From positions 1-64,000 of the forward strand of contig CAWBIZ010000007.1 in NCBI GenBank assembly GCA_963789005.1: a stretch of DNA of 64,000 nt, in the 5' to 3' direction. Made by a program: the position numbers and the translations under genes. The notes below the pieces were generated by a model. That model saw only the letters and a list, made by a program, of their open reading frames with translations. It ran no database searches and was not told the origin of the DNA. Below, one piece after another: positions 7,994 through 15,517 of this stretch (position 1 is its first letter; each line of letters begins with the position of its first letter). The DNA comes from DASSUW01 sp963789005. Its GTDB lineage: Bacteria > Actinomycetota > Thermoleophilia > Solirubrobacterales > Solirubrobacteraceae.

Positions 7994-9013
7994 ATGCCCG
8001 TACGGGTCGGCATCAACGGCTTCGGCCGCATCGGCCGGAACGTGTTCCGCGCCGCGCAGGAGTCGGACGCGGACATCGAGATCGTCGCGGTCAACGACAT
8101 CACGGACGCAGGCACGCTCGCGCACCTGCTCAAGTACGACTCCGTGTTCGGGCGCTTCCCGGGCACGGTCGAGGTGCGCGACGGCGACCTCGCGATCGAC
8201 GGCCGCGAGGTGCGCGTGCTCGCCGAGCGCGACCCCGCCGCCCTGCCGTGGGGCGACCTCGGCGCCGACGTCGTGATCGAGTCGACCGGGCTCTTCACCA
8301 AGCGCGAGGACGCCGCCAAGCACCTCGAGGCCGGCGCGCAGAAGGTGATCATCTCGGCGCCCGCGACCGAGCCCGACGTCACCGTCGCCCTCGGCGTCAA
8401 CTTCGACGACGTCTACAACGCCGACGAGCATCACGTGATCTCGAACGCGTCGTGCACGACCAACTGCCTCGCGCCGGTCGCCAAGGTCCTGCACGACACG
8501 ATCGGCATCGAGCGCGGCCTGATGACGACGATCCACGCCTACACGGCGGACCAGAACCTCCAGGACGGCCCGCACCGCGACCTGCGGCGGGCACGCGCGG
8601 CGGCCGTCAACCTCGTGCCGGCCTCGACCGGCGCGGCCAAGGCGATCGGCCTCGTGATCCCCGAGCTGCAGGGCAAGCTGCACGGCTTCGCGGTCCGCGC
8701 ACCCGTCCCCACGGGCTCGGTCGTCGACCTCACCGTGCAGGTCGCGCGAGACACGAGCGTGGACGAGATCAACGAGGCGTTCAGCTCGCGCGCCGACACC
8801 GGCCCGATGACCGGCATCCTCGAGTACACCGAGGACCCGATCGTCTCCTCGGACATCGTCAAGTCGCCGTTCTCGTCGATCTACGACTCGCAGCTGACGT
8901 CGGTCATCGATGGCACGCTGGTGAAGGTCGTCGCGTGGTACGACAACGAGTGGGGCTACTCGAACCGGTGCGTGGAGCTGGCGCAGAAGGTGCTGGTGCG
9001 TGCGCACGCTTGA
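7994..9013 (+). CDS. gap: Glyceraldehyde-3-phosphate dehydrogenase, type I
   Basis: A 339-residue GAPDH that oxidises and phosphorylates glyceraldehyde-3-phosphate with NAD. The Rossmann start is VRVGINGFGRIGRN, the catalytic cysteine lies in SNASCTTNCLAP, and the C-terminus has WYDNEWGYSNR. AGGGAG (7983-7988) gives a clear RBS 5 nt before the ATG, in contrast to the many leaderless genes nearby. First gene of a four-gene glycolytic operon; its end overlaps pgk by 14 nt. Confidence 0.96.
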   Translation: MPVRVGINGFGRIGRNVFRAAQESDADIEIVAVNDITDAGTLAHLLKYDSVFGRFPGTVEVRDGDLAIDGREVRVLAERDPAALPWGDLGADVVIESTGLFTKREDAAKHLEAGAQKVIISAPATEPDVTVALGVNFDDVYNADEHHVISNASCTTNCLAPVAKVLHDTIGIERGLMTTIHAYTADQNLQDGPHRDLRRARAAAVNLVPASTGAAKAIGLVIPELQGKLHGFAVRAPVPTGSVVDLTVQVARDTSVDEINEAFSSRADTGPMTGILEYTEDPIVSSDIVKSPFSSIYDSQLTSVIDGTLVKVVAWYDNEWGYSNRCVELAQKVLVRAHA

Positions 9014-10127
9014 CGACCTCGACGTCGCGGGCAAGCGCGTCCTCGTCAGGGTCGACTTCAACGTTCCGCTCGAAGGTCGCAGGATCACCGACGACGCCCG
9101 GATCCGGGCGGCGCTGCCGACCCTGAAGGAGCTGCGCGAGAAGGGCGCGCGCCTGGTGCTCGCCGCCCACCTCGGCCGGCCGAAGGACCGCGAGCCCGAG
9201 CTGTCGCTGCGGCCGGTCGCCGAGCGGCTGTCCGAGCTGCTGGGGGAGGAGGTGACGATGGCGCGGTTCCTCGATCGCGTGCCCGACAAGGGTGACGTGG
9301 TGATGCTCGAGAACGTCCGCTACGAGAAGGGCGAGACCAAGAACGACGTCGAGCTGGCGCGGCGCTACGCGTCGCTCGCCGAGGCGTACGTCAACGACGC
9401 GTTCGGCGCTGCCCACCGCGCGCACTCCTCGACGGAGGCGGTCGCCCACCTGCTCCCGAGCGCGGCCGGGCGGCTCCTCGAGCGCGAGGTGGCGACGCTG
9501 CGCGGCATCCTCGAGGACCCGCAGCGCCCGCTCGTCGCGGTCGTCGGCGGCGCCAAGGTGACCGACAAGATCGGCGTGCTGGAGGCCTTCCTCGAGCGCG
9601 CCGACGAGGTCCTGGTCGGTGGTGCGATGTGCTTCCCGTTCTTCGCCGCCCAGGGCCACTCGGTCGGCGACTCGCTGTGCGAGGAGGAGGGGATCGAGCC
9701 CGCGCGGAAAGTGCTCGATCACGAGAAGCTGCGGCTCCCCGAGGACCTCGTGCTCGGCCGCGAGCTCAGCGCGGACACCGAGGTGCAGGCGCTCGACGGC
9801 GTCGACGTGCCGGACGGCTGGATGGGGCTCGACGTCGGCCCGCGCACCGCCGCCGCGTACGCGGAGACGGTGCAGGCGGCCGGGACGGTGTTCTGGAACG
9901 GCCCGATGGGGGCGTTCGAGCTCGAGCCGTTCGCGGCCGGGACGCGCGCGGTCGCCGACGCGGTCGCGGCGTGTGAGGGCACCACGGTGGTCGGCGGCGG
10001 CGACTCGGCCGCGGCGCTCGCGCAGTTCGGGCTCGCAGACGAGGTGACGCACCTCTCCACCGGCGGCGGGGCCTCGCTCGAGCTGGTCGAGGGCAAGGCG
10101 CTTCCGGGCGTCGAGGCGCTGTCGTGA
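9000..10127 (+). CDS. pgk: Phosphoglycerate kinase
   Basis: A 375-residue kinase producing ATP from 1,3-bisphosphoglycerate. Landmarks: VLVRVDFNVPLE near the N-terminus, AAHLGRPK, the LENVRYEKGE segment, VVGGAKVTDKIG and the nucleotide-site VVGGGDSAAAL. It is slightly shorter than the usual 390-400 residues but all core motifs are present. GTG 9000 is used, inside the last codons of gap, so translation is probably coupled. It overlaps tpiA by GTGA. Confidence 0.95.
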   Translation: MRTLDDLDVAGKRVLVRVDFNVPLEGRRITDDARIRAALPTLKELREKGARLVLAAHLGRPKDREPELSLRPVAERLSELLGEEVTMARFLDRVPDKGDVVMLENVRYEKGETKNDVELARRYASLAEAYVNDAFGAAHRAHSSTEAVAHLLPSAAGRLLEREVATLRGILEDPQRPLVAVVGGAKVTDKIGVLEAFLERADEVLVGGAMCFPFFAAQGHSVGDSLCEEEGIEPARKVLDHEKLRLPEDLVLGRELSADTEVQALDGVDVPDGWMGLDVGPRTAAAYAETVQAAGTVFWNGPMGAFELEPFAAGTRAVADAVAACEGTTVVGGGDSAAALAQFGLADEVTHLSTGGGASLELVEGKALPGVEALS

Positions 10128-10882
10128 GCCGCACCCCGTTCATCGCCGGCAACTGGAAGCTGTACAAGACCGTCGCGGAGGCGGAGGCCTACATCCAGGC
10201 GCTGCTCCCGCGCGTCGGCGCGGTCGACGACGTCGAGGTCGTCATCTGCCCGCCTTACACCGCGCTGCAGGCGATGGTCGACTCCGCGCGCGGCTCGAGC
10301 GTGCAGGTCTACGCGCAGAACATGCACGCGGTCGACGAGGGCGCGTTCACCGGCGAGGTCTCGGCGCCGATGCTGGTCGAGATCGACGTCGCGGGCACGA
10401 TCCTCGGGCACTCCGAGCGCCGGCAGCACTTCAACGAGACCGACAAGGCGCTGGCGCGGAAGGTCGCACGGGCGCTCGACGCCGGCCTGACGCCGATCCT
10501 CTGCGTCGGCGAGACCGAGGACGAGCGCGAGCGCGGCGACACCGAGCGCAAGCTGCGCCACCAGGTGCAGGAGGGGCTCGAGAAGGTCGCGCCCGACCGG
10601 CTCGCGGACGTGGTGCTGGCGTACGAGCCGATCTGGGCGATCGGCACCGGCAAGGTCGCCACGCCCGAGCAGGCGCAGGAGGCGGTCGCGTTCGTGCGGG
10701 CGCTCGTCGCCGACCTCGACAGCGGCGCGGGGGAGGCGGTGCGGATCCTCTACGGCGGCTCGCTCAAGCCCGGCAACGCCGCCGAGCTGCTGGCGCTGCC
10801 CGACGTCGACGGGGCGCTGGTGGGCGGCGCGAGCCTCGACCCCGGCTCGTTCGCGGAGATCGTCGAGGCCGCGCGCGGATGA
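10124..10882 (+). CDS. tpiA: Triosephosphate isomerase
   Basis: A 252-residue TIM barrel interconverting DHAP and glyceraldehyde-3-phosphate. Catalytic residues: Lys in NWKLYKT near residue 13, His in LGHSERR, Glu in AYEPIWAIGTG; phosphate-binding ILYGGSLKP and LVGGASLDP near the C-terminus. The usual NWKMN reads NWKLY, but Asn and Lys needed for catalysis are retained. GTG start overlaps the pgk stop (GTGA) and the stop overlaps gpmI by ATGA. Confidence 0.95.
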   Translation: MSRTPFIAGNWKLYKTVAEAEAYIQALLPRVGAVDDVEVVICPPYTALQAMVDSARGSSVQVYAQNMHAVDEGAFTGEVSAPMLVEIDVAGTILGHSERRQHFNETDKALARKVARALDAGLTPILCVGETEDERERGDTERKLRHQVQEGLEKVAPDRLADVVLAYEPIWAIGTGKVATPEQAQEAVAFVRALVADLDSGAGEAVRILYGGSLKPGNAAELLALPDVDGALVGGASLDPGSFAEIVEAARG

Positions 10883-12390
10883 CCGTCCCGCAGGTCGCGC
10901 TCGTGATCCTCGACGGCTGGGGCCTTGCCCCGGACGGGCCCGGGAACGCGATCTCGCTCGCCGACACCCCCGTGTTCGACGCGCTGTGGGAGAAGCATCC
11001 GCACACGGAGCTGACGGCCAAGGGCGAGGCCGTCGGGCTGCCCGAGGGGCAGATGGGCAACTCGGAGGTCGGCCACCTCAACCTCGGCGCGGGAGCGATC
11101 GTCCCGCAGGACCTCGCGCGCATCGACGCCGCGGTCGAGGACGGCTCGCTGGCAGAGAATCAGACGTTGCACGCCGCGATGCGGGACGCGCCGCGGGTCC
11201 ATCTGATCGGGCTCGTCTCGGGCGGCGGCGTGCACTCGTCCGAGCGCCACCTGAAGGCGCTCGTCGAGCTGGCCGCCGAGTGGGGTGTGGACGACCTCGT
11301 GGTGCACGCGTTCACCGACGGGCGCGACACCTCGCCGACCTCGGGCGCCGGCTCGCTGGCCGAGCTCGAGGCGTGGATGCACGCGGTCGGCGCCGGCCGC
11401 GTCGGCTCGGTCGTCGGCCGCTACTTCGCGATGGACCGCGACCAGCGCTGGGATCGCATCGACAAGGCGGTCGCGCTCTTGCTCGAGGGCCGCGGCGAGC
11501 ACCACGCGGACAGCGGCGAGGCCGCCGCGCGAGCGGCGTACGAGCGCGACGAGACCGACGAGTTCATCACGCCCACCACGGTCGGCGAGGAGGCGACGAT
11601 CCGCTCCGGCGACTCCGTGATCGCGTTCAACTTCCGGCCCGACCGCATGCGCCAGATCACGCGCAAGCTCGCCGAGGAGGGGCCGGTCGACCGCTACACG
11701 ACGATGGCCGAGTACGACGAGGACTGGACGTATCCCGTCCTCTTCCCGCCCAAGCGCCCGGCGCTGACGATCGGGAAGGTCATCTCCCGGCTCGGGCGGC
11801 CGCAGCTGCACGTCGCCGAGACCGAGAAGTACCCGCACGTGACGTACTTCTTCAACGGCGGCGAGGAGGACCCGTACGAGGGCGAGGTACGCGAGCTGGT
11901 GCCCTCGCCGCGCGACGTCCCGACGTACGACCACAAGCCCGAGATGAGCGCGCGCGAGGCGGCGGACGCGTTCGTGCGGCACTGGCACGACGACGCCCCG
12001 ACGTTCGCGATCATCAACTTCGCCAACCCGGACATGGTCGGCCACACGGGCGTGATCCCGGCGGCGGTCACGGCGGTGGAGACGGTCGACGAGTGCCTCG
12101 GCCGGGTCGTCGAGGCGGTGCACGCGAGCGGCGGCGCGTGCGTGATCACCGCCGACCACGGCAACGCCGACCACATGCTCGAGGACGACGGCGCGGTCAA
12201 CACCGCCCACTCGCTCAACCCGGTGCCGTTCATCGTGACCAGTCCCACCCACCCCGCCACCCACCCCGCCCCCACCCACCCTGCCCGGCTCGAGGGCGAG
12301 GGCATCCTCGCGGACGTCGCGCCGACCGTGCTGGAGCTGCTCGGGGTCGAGCAGCCGCGCGAGATGACGGGCCGGTCCCTGCTCGCATAG
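10879..12390 (+). CDS. gpmI: 2,3-bisphosphoglycerate-independent phosphoglycerate mutase
   Basis: A 503-residue Mn-dependent alkaline-phosphatase-fold mutase converting 3- to 2-phosphoglycerate. Motifs in order: VILDGWGLAPDG, the Ser nucleophile in MGNSEVGHLNLG, FTDGRDTSPTSG, GRYFAMDRDQRWDR, NFANPDMVGHTG, ITADHGNADHM. A proline/histidine repeat (THPA-like units, coding positions about 12243-12289) is inserted between NPVPFIVT and the conserved DVAPTVLELLG tail. Last gene of the gap-pgk-tpiA operon, so this strain places a lower-glycolysis enzyme directly behind the triose-phosphate genes. Confidence 0.95.
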   Translation: MTVPQVALVILDGWGLAPDGPGNAISLADTPVFDALWEKHPHTELTAKGEAVGLPEGQMGNSEVGHLNLGAGAIVPQDLARIDAAVEDGSLAENQTLHAAMRDAPRVHLIGLVSGGGVHSSERHLKALVELAAEWGVDDLVVHAFTDGRDTSPTSGAGSLAELEAWMHAVGAGRVGSVVGRYFAMDRDQRWDRIDKAVALLLEGRGEHHADSGEAAARAAYERDETDEFITPTTVGEEATIRSGDSVIAFNFRPDRMRQITRKLAEEGPVDRYTTMAEYDEDWTYPVLFPPKRPALTIGKVISRLGRPQLHVAETEKYPHVTYFFNGGEEDPYEGEVRELVPSPRDVPTYDHKPEMSAREAADAFVRHWHDDAPTFAIINFANPDMVGHTGVIPAAVTAVETVDECLGRVVEAVHASGGACVITADHGNADHMLEDDGAVNTAHSLNPVPFIVTSPTHPATHPAPTHPARLEGEGILADVAPTVLELLGVEQPREMTGRSLLA

Positions 12391-12443
12391 TGCCTCGGTT
12401 GCCGGACACGACAGCCCGCTCGCGGCTCGCATAGGCTCCGGCC

Positions 12444-13160
12444 ATGGGAGAGCGCGAGAGCTACGCGCCCGGGACGTTCTGCTGGGCGGAGCTCGGCACC
12501 ACGGACGTCGAGGCCGCGACCGCGTTCTATACCGACGTCTTCGGCTGGGACGCCGAGGCCGACCGGTTCCGGCTCGACGGCCACGACGTCGCGGGGGTCG
12601 AGGAGGCCGACGAGACGCGCTGGCGCTCGCGGCTCGCGGTCGAGGACGTGGACGCGCTCGTGGAGCGGGTGCGCGAGCTCGGGGGCGAGGTGCTGGCCGG
12701 GCCGCTCGACGTCGAGCAGGCGGGCCGCATGGCCGCCGTCGCCGATCCGACGGGCGCCGCGGTCGAGCTGTGGCAGGCCCGCGAGCAGGCCGGCGCCGCG
12801 CGCGTCAACGAGGTCGGCCACATGGTGTGGAACGAGCTCGCCTCGCCGGACCCGGGCCGCGCGCGCGAGTTCTACGGCGCGCTGCTGGGCTGGGACGTCG
12901 ACCCCGAGGAGACGGGGTACGGGGTGATCCGCCGCGAGGGGACGCCGAACGGCGGCATCCGCCCGCAGCAGGATCACGAGCCCGCCCACTGGCTCGTCTA
13001 CTTCACCGTCAGCTCGTGCGACGACGCCGTCGCGGCCGTGCGTGCGGGCGGCGGCAGCGTGATCACGGGACCGCTGGACACGCAGACGGGACGGGTGGCC
13101 GCGCTCCGCGATCCCCAGGGGGCGGCGTTCGCCGTCTTCGAGGGGGACGTGGACCCGTAG
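12444..13160 (+). CDS. Two-domain VOC family protein
   Basis: A 238-residue protein with two glyoxalase/bleomycin-resistance modules. The first spans about residues 9-113 (FCWAELGTTDVEAATAFYTD) and the second about 121-235 (MVWNELASPDPGRAREFYGAL, ending VAALRDPQGAAFAVF). Such tandem VOC proteins are common in actinobacteria and include hydrolase- or antibiotic-related members; the substrate cannot be assigned. TAGGCT (12432-12437) lies 6 nt before the ATG, predicting a leaderless mRNA. Confidence 0.8.
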   Translation: MGERESYAPGTFCWAELGTTDVEAATAFYTDVFGWDAEADRFRLDGHDVAGVEEADETRWRSRLAVEDVDALVERVRELGGEVLAGPLDVEQAGRMAAVADPTGAAVELWQAREQAGAARVNEVGHMVWNELASPDPGRAREFYGALLGWDVDPEETGYGVIRREGTPNGGIRPQQDHEPAHWLVYFTVSSCDDAVAAVRAGGGSVITGPLDTQTGRVAALRDPQGAAFAVFEGDVDP

Positions 13161-13201
13161 AAGTTGTTTGTGCAACCACCATCTCGCTACGCTATGCGCC
13201 G

Positions 13202-13696
13202 ATGAGCGCCGCCGAACCCACCACCGCCGAGGCCGTTCGCGAGCTCGCCCCCCGGGAGCTCGCCGCGTGGCGGGGGCTGCTGCGGGTGCACAGCGCGCTC
13301 GTGAAGGCACTCGACGCCGAGCTGCTCGCCGAGCACGACCTTCCGCTCACGTCCTACGAGGTCCTGATCAACCTGCAGGCGGCTCCCGGCCACCGGCGCC
13401 GGATGGCCGAGCTGGCCGAGGGCGTGCTGCTCTCCCGCTCGGGCATGACCCGGCTCGTCGACCGGCTCGAGCGCGACGGGCTGCTCGAGCGCGACGCCTG
13501 CGCCGAGGACGGTCGCGGGATGTTCGCGGTGCTGACCGACAAGGGCGAGGAGCTGCTCTCGCGCGCCCGCCGGACGCACCTCGACGGCGTACGCGAGCGC
13601 TTCCTGCAGCACTTCGACGACGCAGACCTCGAGCGGCTCGCAGAAGGCTGGAACCGGGTCCTCCCCGGCGCCGCAGATCTTAGTCCGAGCGACTAA
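13202..13696 (+). CDS. MarR-family transcriptional regulator
   Basis: A 164-residue winged-helix protein. The recognition helix is in MAELAEGVLLSRSGMTRLVDRL and the wing is in DGRGMFAVLTDKG, as in MarR regulators. TACGCT (13188-13193) lies 8 nt before the ATG. The gene ends inside an inverted repeat whose half-site recurs in the hsp20 promoter immediately downstream, so this protein is a good candidate repressor of itself or of hsp20 (inference). A small inverted repeat GTTG-N6-CAAC at 13163-13176 lies upstream. Confidence 0.85.
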   Translation: MSAAEPTTAEAVRELAPRELAAWRGLLRVHSALVKALDAELLAEHDLPLTSYEVLINLQAAPGHRRRMAELAEGVLLSRSGMTRLVDRLERDGLLERDACAEDGRGMFAVLTDKGEELLSRARRTHLDGVRERFLQHFDDADLERLAEGWNRVLPGAADLSPSD

Positions 13697-13729
13697 GAAA
13701 CTTGACAGACCGAGACTAAGATCTATAAT
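13675..13729 (+). promoter_or_regulatory. hsp20 promoter with three repeated operator half-sites
   Basis: TTGACA (13702-13707) and TATAAT (13724-13729) are both full consensus, with a 16-nt spacer. The half-site GACTAAG occurs at 13691-13697 and 13714-13720 and in reverse at 13679-13685. TCTTAGTC/GACTAAGA form 8-bp arms 5 nt apart (13678-13698). AGATCTTAGTC (13675-13685) and GACTAAGATCT (13714-13724) form an 11-bp perfect inverted repeat flanking the -35. A dimeric regulator here would block the promoter. Confidence 0.8.
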
Positions 13730-13768
13730 GGGCGCAGGTTGTTGAACCACGTCCACGGAGGATCTGCC

Positions 13769-14236
13769 ATGACCATCGTGCGTTGGGAGCCGCTCCGCGA
13801 ACTGGGCACGCTCCAGACCGAGATGAACCGTCTCTTCAACACGGCCTTCGACAGCCCTGGGCAGGGCAACGGCGGCGCGCTGCGCCGCTGGATGCCGGCC
13901 ATGGACCTCGTCGAGACCACCGACCACTTCGTGCTCCGCGCTGACCTGCCGGGAATGAGCGAGGAGGACGTCAAGATCGAGCTCGAGGACACCACGCTGA
14001 CCGTGTCCGGCGAGCGCAAGGCCGAGCACGAGGACCGGAGCGAGGGCTACTACCGCGTCGAGCGCGCCTTCGGGTCGTTCGCGCGCACGCTCACGCTGCC
14101 GCAGGGAGTTGACCCCGAGGCCGTCACGGCGAGCTTCGACCGCGGCGTCCTCGAGATCCGCGTCCCGAAGCCCGAGGCGCGCAAGCCGCGCCGGATCGAG
14201 ATCGGCGGCTCAGACCGCCAGACGATCGAGGGCTGA
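13769..14236 (+). CDS. Hsp20/alpha-crystallin small heat-shock protein
   Basis: A 155-residue ATP-independent chaperone. The alpha-crystallin domain runs from about residue 45 to 140 (MDLVETTDHFVLRADLPG to ASFDRGVLEIRVPKP), with the diagnostic GVLEIRVPK near its end. ATG 13769 follows a strong RBS (GGAGGA, 13757-13762). The promoter upstream is a rare perfect -35/-10 pair for this window, and it carries operator-like repeats, pointing to tight repression and strong induced expression. Confidence 0.93.
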   Translation: MTIVRWEPLRELGTLQTEMNRLFNTAFDSPGQGNGGALRRWMPAMDLVETTDHFVLRADLPGMSEEDVKIELEDTTLTVSGERKAEHEDRSEGYYRVERAFGSFARTLTLPQGVDPEAVTASFDRGVLEIRVPKPEARKPRRIEIGGSDRQTIEG

Positions 14237-14311
14237 GAACCAGGCGTCCGGGGCGGGCAGTCGCGCCGCCCCGGATTCCCACGCGCGGCGACGGCTAAGG
14301 TCGGCGCCCGC

Positions 14312-15508
14312 GTGACGAGCTTCGACATCCGCACCCGGGACCCCGGATCGGCTGCGCGCACGGGCACGCTGCGGCTCGCGCACGGCGACGTTCGCACGCC
14401 CGCGTTCGTCCCGCTGGCGACGAAGGCGGTCGTGAAGACGCTCGAGGTGCGCGAGGCCGGCGAGCTCGGCTACGACATGGTGCTCGGCAACACCTTCCAC
14501 CTGTTCCTCGCGCCCGGGCACGAGCTGATCCGCGAGCTCGGCGGGCTGCACCGCTTCATGGCCTGGGACCGCCCCGTGATCACCGACTCGGGCGGCTTCC
14601 AGGTCTTCTCGATGGGCCACGGCACGGTGGCCGACGAGATCAAGGGACGGGCGTCCCAGTCATCCGGCGGCGAGCGGGCGGGCGCGATCCTGAAGATCGC
14701 CGAGGAGGGCGTGACGTTCCGCTCCTACCTCGACGGCTCGACCCGCTTCATGGGCCCCGAGACCTCGATGGAGGTCCAGGCGGCGCTGCACTCCGACATC
14801 GCGCTCGTGTTCGACGAGTGCACGCCGTTCCACGGCGGCCGCGACTACACCGCCCGCTCCACCGAGCGCACCCACCGCTGGCTCGACCGCTGCCTCGCCT
14901 GGCACGCCGAGCACGGGCCGCCCGACCAGCTCGTGTACGGCATCGTCCAGGGCGGGGTGGAGGAGGACCTGCGGCGCGCGTCGGCCCAGGCGGTGGCCGC
15001 GCGGCCCGTCGGCGGGATCGCCATCGGGGGCACGCTCGGCGAGGACAAGGACCAGATGTTCGAGGTCGTCGGCTGGGCGATCGACGAGCTCGACGCCGAG
15101 CGCCCCCGCCACCTGCTCGGGATCGGCGAGGTCGACGACCTCGTGCGCGGCGTCGAGCTGGGGATCGACACGTTCGACTGCGCGATGCCGACCCGCATCG
15201 GCCGCCACGGCATGGCGCTGGTGCCCGACCCCGCGAACCGCTGGCGCGTCGATCTCGCCAAGGGCCGCTTCCGCACCGTCGACGAGCCGCTGCTCGAAGG
15301 CTGCCCGTGCCCCGCGTGCGCGCACGGCTACACACGGGCGTACCTGCACTACCTGCTCAAGGCGCACGAGCAGACCGCCCAGCGCCTGCTCACGATCCAC
15401 AACCTCGCGTACCTGCAGCGCCTGATGGCCACCCTGCGCGACGCCATCGACGCCGGCCGGCTGCACGAGGCCGCCGCGGCGATCCGCGCCGGGGGTCAGA
15501 CCCCTTAA
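14312..15508 (+). CDS. tgt: tRNA-guanine transglycosylase (queuine/preQ1)
   Basis: A 398-residue Tgt that exchanges guanine-34 for a queuosine precursor in GUN tRNAs. The catalytic Asp regions are VITDSGGFQVFS near residue 90 and DTFDCAMPTRIGRHG; zinc ligands are in CPCPACAHGYTRAYLHYL with a downstream His. It uses GTG 14312, with TAAGGT 10 nt upstream. No other queuosine genes are in this window. The extreme C-terminus is encoded by a GGGGTC-A-GACCCC palindrome that recurs in modified form inside ccmE. Confidence 0.94.
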   Translation: MTSFDIRTRDPGSAARTGTLRLAHGDVRTPAFVPLATKAVVKTLEVREAGELGYDMVLGNTFHLFLAPGHELIRELGGLHRFMAWDRPVITDSGGFQVFSMGHGTVADEIKGRASQSSGGERAGAILKIAEEGVTFRSYLDGSTRFMGPETSMEVQAALHSDIALVFDECTPFHGGRDYTARSTERTHRWLDRCLAWHAEHGPPDQLVYGIVQGGVEEDLRRASAQAVAARPVGGIAIGGTLGEDKDQMFEVVGWAIDELDAERPRHLLGIGEVDDLVRGVELGIDTFDCAMPTRIGRHGMALVPDPANRWRVDLAKGRFRTVDEPLLEGCPCPACAHGYTRAYLHYLLKAHEQTAQRLLTIHNLAYLQRLMATLRDAIDAGRLHEAAAAIRAGGQTP

Positions 15509-15517
15509 GGTTGGCGG

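Noticed and set aside
13163..13176. GTTG-N6-CAAC as MarR operator
   Set aside because: Arms of 4 bp are too short to stand out; the GACTAAG sites downstream are much stronger candidates.
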